Shown here in pieces: positions 38,756 through 46,903 of a stretch of DNA of 64,000 bases; the stretch's first letter is position 1, and each line of letters starts with the position of its first letter. The notes beneath the pieces are model-generated. The model made no database searches. It saw nothing but the letters and a program-made list of their open reading frames with translations, and had not been told where the DNA came from. The DNA lies in contig JAEKKX010000009.1 of NCBI GenBank assembly GCA_019510125.1, positions 124,001-188,000 on the forward strand, given 5' to 3'. The position numbers and the translations under genes were made by a program. This DNA comes from Lysobacterales bacterium (GTDB lineage Bacteria > Pseudomonadota > Gammaproteobacteria > Xanthomonadales > Xanthomonadaceae).

Positions 38756-40003
38756 TTATTCGGTCTGCGGACTCGTTCCGAGCATTGCCCGCATCAGTGC
38801 GGGCAATCGCCGGATGTGGCGAACAAGCAGTGCTACCGCCAGCGCGAGATACACCCAGGCCAAGGCCGTCAGCACGGCGATCTCGCGCTCGGGCGTGGCC
38901 TGGTAGAAGAAGGCCAGCCCGAGTTGCGTCACGAACAGACTCGCCAAGGCCAATGCCCCCCAGAGGCTAAGCCGCAGCGGCAACAGCAGCGCCAGCGCGA
39001 ACACGGATTGCGCCGCCGTCAGGAAGAACTCCTCGTGCTGGCGCGCATCCAGCGGAAGCGACATCACTCGCCCAGCGCCGATGCTCATCGCGATCGGCAA
39101 CATGCCGACCAACAGCGTCCACTGGTTGATCTTGTCACTGATCATGGTGGTGAGGCCGGCACGGGCGCGGCCATCAAGGGCGAACAGGATGGCGATGGTG
39201 ACCGCTGGCGCTTCGCTGGCCAGCGGTGCCAGCCACTGGACTACAAGGAACTCGTCGATGCCTAGACGACGACCTGAAGCCACCAGCGATTCGGCGAAGG
39301 GTTCGGCCGCCAGCAGGATGACACCGGCCGCCACCACACTCATCGCCGCCATCACCGTCCAGCGCTTGGCGGGCGTCAACTGCGCGATCACCGCGCCTGG
39401 GCCCGGTTCTTCGTCTTCCTCTTCCTCTTCGTTCTCCGCGCGCGAGGTGCGCCACAGGTACAGGCAGAACAAGACGCCCAGCACGAGAAAGTCGATTATG
39501 CCAATGCTGTTCTTCAGCAAGATGATGAAGGCATACGCGCTGGCTAGGGCGAGGAAAACGATCTCGACCGAGTTTTCGTACTGCAGCACGATTCCTCGCT
39601 GTCGCGAACGCCACCAATGCAGGCCCACCAGCAGCGGCCAGGCCAGGCCGATCAGCAGACGATTGGCGCCTGTCATGTTCGCTGCGGCGTAGGCGACGTA
39701 ACCCGAGGCCGGATCCTGCCCGGCGCGATAGGCGTAGTAGAAGTCGACCGCGTATTCGGGCAGCACTGTAATCAACGCAACCACCGCCAGCACGAAACCG
39801 GTGGCGATGTATTTTTCCGCCGCTTCGGCACCCCATGACAACAGGAAGCCCGCTGCCAGGATCGCAAGACCAAACAGCACCGCATCACCCAGCGCACCCG
39901 CGCTACCGCTGGTGATGCGCAGATACGTGGCGGGCAGGACGGCCGCTACTGCGGCGCTCACGGGAACGACGAATTCGCGAATGCCGTTATGGAGGCGAGT
40001 CAT
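38756..40003 (-). CDS. Sodium/calcium exchanger family cation antiporter
   Basis: 415 residues with about ten hydrophobic segments. The two alpha-repeat signatures are seen as VVALITVLPEYAVDFYY and WLAPLASEAPAVTIAI. A run of glutamates (ENEEEEEDEEPGPG) sits in the central cytoplasmic loop. CaCA-family members exchange Ca2+ or other cations for Na+ or H+. Position between czcD and the PII-like genes suggests divalent-metal export, but the actual ion is unknown. Confidence 0.8.
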   Translation of the reverse strand: MTRLHNGIREFVVPVSAAVAAVLPATYLRITSGSAGALGDAVLFGLAILAAGFLLSWGAEAAEKYIATGFVLAVVALITVLPEYAVDFYYAYRAGQDPASGYVAYAAANMTGANRLLIGLAWPLLVGLHWWRSRQRGIVLQYENSVEIVFLALASAYAFIILLKNSIGIIDFLVLGVLFCLYLWRTSRAENEEEEEDEEPGPGAVIAQLTPAKRWTVMAAMSVVAAGVILLAAEPFAESLVASGRRLGIDEFLVVQWLAPLASEAPAVTIAILFALDGRARAGLTTMISDKINQWTLLVGMLPIAMSIGAGRVMSLPLDARQHEEFFLTAAQSVFALALLLPLRLSLWGALALASLFVTQLGLAFFYQATPEREIAVLTALAWVYLALAVALLVRHIRRLPALMRAMLGTSPQTE

Positions 40004-40025
40004 GCGCGGCTTCTCCTTCGATGAG

Positions 40026-40346
40026 TCATTCGGCTGGGCTCGACGGGCCGATTGCCTCGTGCCGCTCCACCGGCACGACGAACACGGCCCCTACCGGCAG
40101 GTCGCCGATGCGGCCTACCTCATGGATCAGGGCCACAATCTGTTCGGTCCGCGCATCTTCGCAATAGGCTTCCAACCGCACGTCGGATTCACCCTCTGGC
40201 GCCAGATCGGCACGGACGATGGCTTCGTTCGGATGCACGACGCCGTGCACCCGGGACAGCGAGAGGTGGTAGAGGCCCGCACGCTCGATTACCCGCACGA
40301 TGCGATCAGCCAGCGATGGACGGACAAAGGCGACAATCATCTTCAT
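40026..40346 (-). CDS. PII-like protein, copy 2
   Basis: 106 residues with a PII/CutA-like ferredoxin fold: KMIVAFVRPSLADRIVRVIE, a central GVVHPNEAIVRADL T-loop region and IGDLPVGAVFVVPVE near the C-terminus. PII paralogues of this group (PII-NG) are known beside heavy-metal RND genes. They probably sense a small molecule or metal and act on the neighbouring transporter. Not a glnB: the uridylylated Tyr region of GlnB is not evident. Confidence 0.75.
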   Translation of the reverse strand: MKMIVAFVRPSLADRIVRVIERAGLYHLSLSRVHGVVHPNEAIVRADLAPEGESDVRLEAYCEDARTEQIVALIHEVGRIGDLPVGAVFVVPVERHEAIGPSSPAE

Positions 40347-40419
40347 GGTGGGCACTCCCGATGTTGAAGGACGCGACAGGCCGGGCCCGCCGCACCCAGT
40401 CACGGCACCGCTTCGGCCA

Positions 40420-40740
40420 TCAACGGACGTCGTTGATGGGAATCGACTGATCGATGGTGCTCACGTATATCCAGCCGGCTTCCGCTCGACCCGTCCGCCC
40501 GATCTGGCGAAAAATCTCCACCGCACGCCCTACGTCGCTGTCCTCGCAGAACAGTTCCATCTGCACTTCGTTGATCACTTGATCACCGAACTCGACCGAA
40601 TACTCCTGCTCGCGCGCACTGAGTGCGCGCAGCAGGCCTTTCACGTCGAACAGGCTGAGGCGCTGGAAGCCGGCGGCTTCCAGCGCGTGGATCAAGTCTG
40701 AGACACGATTGCGGTGCACAAATGCCTTGATCTGTTTCAT
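40420..40740 (-). CDS. PII-like protein, copy 1 (coupled to czcA)
   Basis: 106 residues: MKQIKAFVHRNRVSDLIHAL, a T-loop-like SAREQEYSVEFG segment, and IGRTGRAEAGWIYVSTIDQS, equivalent to the GDGKIFV region of PII. The start overlaps the czcA stop by 4 nt, so it is co-translated with the pump. It is diverged from copy 2 but shares its fold and length. Regulation of CzcA activity is inferred from coupling. Confidence 0.78.
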   Translation of the reverse strand: MKQIKAFVHRNRVSDLIHALEAAGFQRLSLFDVKGLLRALSAREQEYSVEFGDQVINEVQMELFCEDSDVGRAVEIFRQIGRTGRAEAGWIYVSTIDQSIPINDVR

Positions 40741-43700
40741 GACGCAGTCTCCTGAGAATTGTGCTCGGCCGCCTTGCGGTCGGAGCGGTTTTCAAGCCAT
40801 TCGTACAGAACCGGAAGCAGGATCAACGTGAGCAGCGTTGAACTGATCAGACCGCCAACGACCACCGTCGCCAACGGACGTTGCGTTTCCGCGCCGACAC
40901 CGCTGGACAGCAGCATCGGCACCAGACCGAGGATCGCCACGCTCGCGGTCATCAGCACCGGTCGCAGACGCAGAGCCGTGCCCTGCACCACCGCTTCGCG
41001 CACCGACAGGCCTTTCTCACGCAGCTCGTTGAGGAAGCTCACCAGCACGATGCCGTTGAGCATCGCCACGCCGAATACCGCGATGAAGCCGATCGCTGAG
41101 GGCACCGACAGGTACTGGCCGGTGACAAACAAGGCCAACAATCCGCCAATGGTGGCGAACGGCACGTTGGCCAGAATCAGCGCCGCGTACTTGACCGAGT
41201 TGAAGGCGGTATAGAGCAACACGAAGATGAAAAAGATCGTGACTGGCACGATCAGCGCCAACTTGGCCAGCGCACGCTGCTGGTTCTCGAACGCCCCACC
41301 CCACTCGATCCAGTAGCCCGGCGGCAGCTTCACCTGCTGCTTAATCGCCGTCTCAGCGTCCTGGACGAAGCTATCGACGTCGCGGCCTCGGACGTCCATC
41401 TGGATCACCGCATAGCGTTGCAGTTGCTCGCGACGGACGAACGAGTAACCTTCGGCCACGTTGATGTCGGCTACCTCCGACAGCGGCACCAAGGCGCCGG
41501 TTGCCGTGCGGAGCGGGATGCGACGCAATGACTCGACCGAATCGCGTGTCGCGTCATCCAGCCGCACTGCGATATCGAAGCGTTTCACGCCATCGAGCAG
41601 TACGCTCACCGGTTCGCCGCCCAGGCCATTGCGGACGATGGTGAGCACCTCCTCAGCGTTCATGCCATGGCGGGCCAGTTCGTCGCGCTTGACCGCGATG
41701 CGAATCTGCGGCTTGCCGATGTTGGCTTCCAAAGCAAGGTCGGCCACGCCCGGCACCTTGTCCAGCACGCGCTTGATGCGGCCGCTCAGCTTGTCGAGTT
41801 CGCCCAGGTCTTCACCGTAAAGCTTCAGCGCCAAGGTGGCGCGCACGCCGGAGATCAGTTCCTCCACGCGCATCTGGATCGGTTGGGTGTAGCCGGGCAC
41901 CACGTTCGGCACGACCTTCTCCAGCGTCTCTTGCATCGCCGCTTCGAGCTGCTTGATGTCGCGGCCCGACTTCCACTCTTCCTCGGGTTTGAGCGCGGTG
42001 TAGATCTCCATGTAATTGACGTCGGCGGTCTCGCCCTTCTCGGCACGGCCGATCATCGCCAGCGTGGTCTCGACCTCCGGGAATTGCTTGAAGGCCGCGG
42101 CGATGGTGTTGCTGGTCTTGATCGATTCGTTGAGCGAGGTCGACGGGATGCCCGTCACGCGCCACATGATCGAGCCTTCCTGCAGTTGCGGCATGAACTC
42201 CTTACCCAGGAAAGGGAACAGCGCCAGGCTCGCGACCAAGGCGACAAGCGCGCTGATCACGACCACTTTCTTGCGGCCCAGCGCCTTCGCCAACAGCGGC
42301 TGATAACCACGCTTGATCCTGGCCACCAACCACGTATCGCGCTCGGGCTTGGGCTTGAGAATCATCGACGCCAAGACCGGGATCAGCGTCAGGCTCAGGA
42401 TCAGCGAACCGGCCATCGCGAAGGCGATGTTGAATGCCATCGGCTTGAACATCTTGCCTTCGAGGCCTTCCAGCGCGAACAGCGGCAGGAACACCACGAT
42501 GATGATGCCGATCGCGAACGTGATTGGATTGGCCACTTCCTTAGCCGCGGCCAACACCGCAGAAGTCTTGTCGACCTTCTCTCCGTGTTCCAACCGCTCC
42601 GCCATGATCCGGAAGGCGTTCTCCACCATTACCACCGCGCCGTCGACCATCATGCCGATGCCGATCGCCAGGCCCGCGAGCGACATCAGATTGGCGGACA
42701 AGCCGACCTGCCCCATGCCGATGAAGGCAATCAGCATGGCCAGCGGCAGTGTGACGATCACGACCAGCGCTGAGCGGACCTCGCCCAGGAACAGGAACAG
42801 GATTACCGCGACCAGCAGCGAGCCTTCCACCAGCGCCCGCACCGCGGTTTCGACCGCCTTGTTGACGAGGTCAGTGCGCTCGTACATCGGCTTGAGCACC
42901 ATGGTCTTCGGCAGTGCATCGCGCACCACGTCAAGCTTGCCCTTGACCGCCTCGACCACGTCCTTGGCGTTCTCGCCGATGCGGGCCAGCGCCTGGCCCA
43001 TCACGACTTCCTGGCCGTCGCGGGTCACCGCACCGAAGCGCGGCGCGGGGGCTTCGACCACGGTTGCCACGTCACGCAGATACACCGGCACACCGTCCTC
43101 CGACTTGAGCACGATCGCGCCGATGTCCTCGGTCGACTTCAGCAAACCCAGACCGCGCACCAGGAACTGCTCGCGGCCCACGTCCATCACGTTACCGCCG
43201 ACCTGGCCGTTGTTGGCGGGGAGCGCGTTGATGACATCGCCGAAGCCCAGCCCGCGGGCGTAGAGGCGTTGCGGATCGATCTGCACCTGGTACTGGCGTT
43301 CGCCACCGCCCCAGGAACTAACGTCGTCCACGCCCGGTGCCGTGCGCAGGATCAGCCGCACGGTCCATTCCTGCCATGTGCGCAGGTCCATATCGGTGAC
43401 CTGGTCCTTACTGACGCCGGGCGCGCGTTCGACGGTGTACCAGTACACCTGCCCCAGGCCCGACGTGTTCGGGCCCATGCTCGGCTTGCCATAGCCTTCA
43501 GGCAGACGATCGCCGATTTCCTGCAGGCGTTCGTTGACCAGTTGTCGCGCGAAGTAGATGTCCATGTCGTCCTTGAAATAGACCGACACGTACGACAACC
43601 CGAACAGGCTGACCGAGCGGATTTCCTGCACCTTCGGCAGGCCGGCCAACGCAGACTCCACCGGCGTGGTGAGCAACTGCTCGACGTCCTCGGCGGCCAG

Positions 43701-43865
43701 GCCCGGGGACTCGGTGTAGATGTTGACCTGGACCGGCGTCACGTCGGGGAAGGCATCGATCGGCACGTTGCGAACGGCGCTGATGCCGAGGAAGGCGACG
43801 ACCGCGAACACGATCAGGACCAGGAACTTGTAGCGCAGGGAGAGTTCGACCAGGCGATTCAGCAT
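40737..43865 (-). CDS. czcA: CzcA-type Co/Zn/Cd RND efflux transporter
   Basis: 1042-residue inner-membrane RND proton antiporter. The TM4 motif GMMVDGAVVMVENAFRI is the DG form of divalent-cation (HME1) pumps. N-terminal docking segment LNRLVELSLRYKFLVLIVF and a complete C-terminal TM block. It forms a CzcCBA pump with the two upstream genes and moves Zn(II), Cd(II) or Co(II) out of the periplasm. 40 bp lie between it and czcB. Confidence 0.94.
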   Translation of the reverse strand: MLNRLVELSLRYKFLVLIVFAVVAFLGISAVRNVPIDAFPDVTPVQVNIYTESPGLAAEDVEQLLTTPVESALAGLPKVQEIRSVSLFGLSYVSVYFKDDMDIYFARQLVNERLQEIGDRLPEGYGKPSMGPNTSGLGQVYWYTVERAPGVSKDQVTDMDLRTWQEWTVRLILRTAPGVDDVSSWGGGERQYQVQIDPQRLYARGLGFGDVINALPANNGQVGGNVMDVGREQFLVRGLGLLKSTEDIGAIVLKSEDGVPVYLRDVATVVEAPAPRFGAVTRDGQEVVMGQALARIGENAKDVVEAVKGKLDVVRDALPKTMVLKPMYERTDLVNKAVETAVRALVEGSLLVAVILFLFLGEVRSALVVIVTLPLAMLIAFIGMGQVGLSANLMSLAGLAIGIGMMVDGAVVMVENAFRIMAERLEHGEKVDKTSAVLAAAKEVANPITFAIGIIIVVFLPLFALEGLEGKMFKPMAFNIAFAMAGSLILSLTLIPVLASMILKPKPERDTWLVARIKRGYQPLLAKALGRKKVVVISALVALVASLALFPFLGKEFMPQLQEGSIMWRVTGIPSTSLNESIKTSNTIAAAFKQFPEVETTLAMIGRAEKGETADVNYMEIYTALKPEEEWKSGRDIKQLEAAMQETLEKVVPNVVPGYTQPIQMRVEELISGVRATLALKLYGEDLGELDKLSGRIKRVLDKVPGVADLALEANIGKPQIRIAVKRDELARHGMNAEEVLTIVRNGLGGEPVSVLLDGVKRFDIAVRLDDATRDSVESLRRIPLRTATGALVPLSEVADINVAEGYSFVRREQLQRYAVIQMDVRGRDVDSFVQDAETAIKQQVKLPPGYWIEWGGAFENQQRALAKLALIVPVTIFFIFVLLYTAFNSVKYAALILANVPFATIGGLLALFVTGQYLSVPSAIGFIAVFGVAMLNGIVLVSFLNELREKGLSVREAVVQGTALRLRPVLMTASVAILGLVPMLLSSGVGAETQRPLATVVVGGLISSTLLTLILLPVLYEWLENRSDRKAAEHNSQETAS

Positions 43866-43905
43866 GGCGCACCTCCCGCAAAGGCGGGATTGGCGTCAGA
43901 GATCA

Positions 43906-45066
43906 TCACTCTTCTCCTAACTGCGACTTGAGCATCTGCGCTTTGACGGCAAAGGCGCCTTCGACCACGACGGCGTCGCCGGGCTTGAGGCCTTCGCGGA
44001 TGACGGTCCGATCGCCGATCGCTTCACCGGTACGCACCGGCGTCGGTTCCAACGCACCGGTCGCGTTGCGACGGAACACGACCGTGTCGCCTTCCAACTG
44101 CACCACCGCGTCGGTTGGCACCGACACCATAGTCACGGCGGCGTTGCCATCCTTGGCGACGTCGCTGGCCTCGAAGAACACATCGACGTAATCGCCGCTG
44201 TGCAGGCGGTCGTCCCGGTTCGGAACCTCGATCCGCACCACCGCATTGCGGGTCGTGTCCGACGTGCGATGCGCGGGATGCTGAACGGTACCCTTCAGGC
44301 GCTCGCCGTTGAACACCACCGTCGCTTCCGTGCCGGGTGTGATGCGCGGAACGATCCCCGATGGCAGCTTGGCGTCGACCCAAACCACCGATTCATCGAC
44401 CAGGCGGAACAGCGTCTTGCCCGGTTCAATTTTCTCGCCGACGACCACGGCATCCTCGGTGATTCGCCCGGCATGCGGCGCGGTCAAGGTGAACTGGCCG
44501 TTGCTGCGCCCGGCCGCCGTGCCCGGCAAGCCATACGCCTGTGCCGTTGCGCGAGCGCGATCGAGCGCGACCTGTGCCTCGTTGATGCGGCGCCCGGACA
44601 CGGCCTCACGACCGAGTGCAGAGACGCGGCGCCATTCCTGTTCGGCGATGCGCAACTCTGCCTGGGCATTGGCGACTTCGACGCTGGACAGCGTCACCAG
44701 CGGTGCGCCGGCGCGCACTTCGTCGCCGAGCTTGGCATGGCGACGCACGACCAGGGCTTCGACACTGGGCGTGATCAGCGCCGTGCCGTAGGCATTGTCG
44801 AGCACTTCACCGGGCGCACGCAGCTGTTCGCTCATCGAAGCGGGCTGCAACGCCTGCACGACGATGCCGGCAGCTTTCATCGCTGCGGCATCGAGCTTGA
44901 CGGGCGCGATGCCGGCTTCGCTTTCGGTGGGCGCTTCAGCGCCTTCGGCTTCGGTCGGGGCCGACTCGGTCGAGGGGGACCTCGAACATGCGGCCATGGC
45001 AAGCAGTAACGCCGCGGCCAGCAACGGCGACATCAGACGGAACGGGGTCATCGAAAGTTCTCTCAT
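43906..45066 (-). CDS. czcB: CzcB membrane fusion protein (lipoprotein)
   Basis: 386 residues. A signal with lipobox (LLLAMAACSRSPS) and an acidic Glu/Ala linker are followed by lipoyl and beta-barrel adaptor domains (VEALVVRRHAKLGDEVRAGA, PHAGRITEDAVVVGEKIEPG). It links CzcA with CzcC. The start at 45066 overlaps the czcC stop by 4 nt; an internal Met six residues on is also possible. Confidence 0.92.
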   Translation of the reverse strand: MRELSMTPFRLMSPLLAAALLLAMAACSRSPSTESAPTEAEGAEAPTESEAGIAPVKLDAAAMKAAGIVVQALQPASMSEQLRAPGEVLDNAYGTALITPSVEALVVRRHAKLGDEVRAGAPLVTLSSVEVANAQAELRIAEQEWRRVSALGREAVSGRRINEAQVALDRARATAQAYGLPGTAAGRSNGQFTLTAPHAGRITEDAVVVGEKIEPGKTLFRLVDESVVWVDAKLPSGIVPRITPGTEATVVFNGERLKGTVQHPAHRTSDTTRNAVVRIEVPNRDDRLHSGDYVDVFFEASDVAKDGNAAVTMVSVPTDAVVQLEGDTVVFRRNATGALEPTPVRTGEAIGDRTVIREGLKPGDAVVVEGAFAVKAQMLKSQLGEE

Positions 45067-46343
45067 GGGGTGCCCTCCAGGCCGGCCCAGCGTTCAAGCT
45101 GTCCGGTGGCGGCGAGGTAATCGGCGTAGCTGCGCCACAGGCGCGCTTCGAGTTCGGCGCCGGCGAGTTGCGTGTCGAGGGTCTGCTTGAGTTGCAGCAG
45201 GTAGTCAGCGGTGGACAGCTCGCCCTCGCGCCACAAGCGCTCAAGGAGAGTGGCGCGACGCTCCACATCCGTGCCGCGGCTCGCCTGCCAGCGCGACCAG
45301 GCCGATTGCGCTGCGGCGTAGCTGTCGATCGCACGGCGACGATCGGCATCGAGTTCGACGCGCACGCGCTCGGCCTCGGCGATCGCGACATCGGCATCGG
45401 CCTGAGCTGCCACTACCTCGGCGCGATAGGAATTGCGCACGAACAGCGGAATGCTGAGCGACACGCCGACCACGTTGTCCTGCACATTGCCGTAGTCGAT
45501 GCGTCCGCCGCGCACGCCCACGGTGGGATCGGCCACCCGATTGCGGCGGGCAACGGTCACTTCGCGTTCGGCAGCCAGCGCAGCGGCTTGTGCGGCTTGC
45601 CAGTCGGGCAACTGTTCGATGCCGGTATGGGAGGGCATCGGCGGCGGCAATGCGTCGCTGGGCAGCGTCAGGCTCGCCAGGAGTTCCGGCGAGCCGCCGA
45701 CCGCGCGGAAACGCGCTTCGGCCTCCGCCTGTTCGGCGACGAGTTGCGACTGCTGGGCTTGCGCTTCATCGCGGGCCAGCAGTGCCAAATCGCGCTCCAA
45801 CCCGGAAATGTCGGCTGCAGCAAACTGCTTTTGTGCCAACTCGCCAAAGCGCGTGACCAACGCCAATCGACGTTCACCGGTGCGCACACGTTGCTGCGCC
45901 GTCTGTAGCTCAGCCCAACTGGCGAACCACTGCTTGGCGAAATCGCGGCGACGCAGCTTGGCTTCAGCGGTGGCTAGATCGACCCGCGCGGAGGCCGCGT
46001 CGCGACGCGCGCGACGCTTGCCGCTCAGATCGAGCGTGAGGTTGAGGCCAGCGGTTGTGGTGCGATCCGGGCCTTCATCGTCGCCGGCCAACTCGACTTC
46101 GGGGTTGTAGAGCGGTCGTCCGGCCGCATCGTACCGGGCACGGGCTGCGGCCAGTTGCGCTTCGGTGGCGCGATAACTCGGATGGTGTTGCCAGGCGGCC
46201 TGCAGCGCCTCGCGAAGTGCGACTGGGGCCTGTGTATCGGGGGTTTGGGCGGCCATGGCCAAGCCCGACAGCAAACTCGCTGCCAGAACCAGGACGGCCA
46301 GCCGCGCGACGCGACGTCGTCGCGGCGAACGAACAAGGTGCAT
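45063..46343 (-). CDS. czcC: CzcC outer membrane efflux protein
   Basis: 426-residue TolC-family channel. Arg-rich leader and signal (LAVLVLAASLLSGLAMAAQ), then two helical-hairpin repeats (ALREALQAAWQHHPSYRATE in the first). It completes the CzcCBA system. The ATG at 46343 fits the signal peptide; an upstream start would add an unrelated extension. Confidence 0.92.
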   Translation of the reverse strand: MHLVRSPRRRRVARLAVLVLAASLLSGLAMAAQTPDTQAPVALREALQAAWQHHPSYRATEAQLAAARARYDAAGRPLYNPEVELAGDDEGPDRTTTAGLNLTLDLSGKRRARRDAASARVDLATAEAKLRRRDFAKQWFASWAELQTAQQRVRTGERRLALVTRFGELAQKQFAAADISGLERDLALLARDEAQAQQSQLVAEQAEAEARFRAVGGSPELLASLTLPSDALPPPMPSHTGIEQLPDWQAAQAAALAAEREVTVARRNRVADPTVGVRGGRIDYGNVQDNVVGVSLSIPLFVRNSYRAEVVAAQADADVAIAEAERVRVELDADRRRAIDSYAAAQSAWSRWQASRGTDVERRATLLERLWREGELSTADYLLQLKQTLDTQLAGAELEARLWRSYADYLAATGQLERWAGLEGTP

Positions 46344-46407
46344 TGGAAGATCCTCTGAGTCGACGGTGTCCTCTGGCGCTCCGCGCCAAAGGGGCAAAAC
46401 ACCTGAC

Positions 46408-46794
46408 TCAGGCGATCGGCGGCCTCAGTTCCAAGGGTTGCGACGCGCTGGGCGGCAACCCGGACGTACGCATAGGCAGCGCCTGCGGCACGAGCACAAC
46501 CACGATCTGCGTATCCGGCACCATGGCGGCAGCATGATGGCAACCGCAGTGACTGCAAGCGGCATGCCCGAGCTTGAGCTTCGTGGAATCGTCATTACCG
46601 CTATCCAGCGGCGATGCCTTCACCGCCACGGCATGGCTGCCATCCGTGCCGAAGCCCATGTCCGCGAAATCGTGCTTCGCACAGGCGGCCGCCGCGCCGA
46701 TCTTCAGGGCGAAGATCAGCAGCACCAGTACCGCCAGCCGCGTGGAAGCGCGCAGGCGGGCCAGCAGCAGGCAGGAGGAGGCGACCGGGTTCAT
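46408..46794 (-). CDS. czcI: CzcI-like exported protein
   Basis: 128 residues. A signal sequence (LAVLVLLIFALKIGAAAACA) precedes a mature part with His/Cys clusters (AKHDFADMG and ACSHCGCHHAAAM). CzcI is a small periplasmic protein heading czc operons in beta- and gammaproteobacteria and is thought to influence induction. Position and metal-binding motif match; sequence similarity is judged by pattern only. A TATAAC at 46822-46827 just upstream could be its -10 box. Confidence 0.65.
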   Translation of the reverse strand: MNPVASSCLLLARLRASTRLAVLVLLIFALKIGAAAACAKHDFADMGFGTDGSHAVAVKASPLDSGNDDSTKLKLGHAACSHCGCHHAAAMVPDTQIVVVLVPQALPMRTSGLPPSASQPLELRPPIA

Positions 46795-46903
46795 CCTGCC
46801 AGCCTAGCCGGTGCCACGGACGTTATAAAATCTCATCAGGCCGGTTCCCGGGAGCGGGTCATGCCGTTCCTCGCTCGTGGACACATGCGCGACGGTATCC
46901 ACG

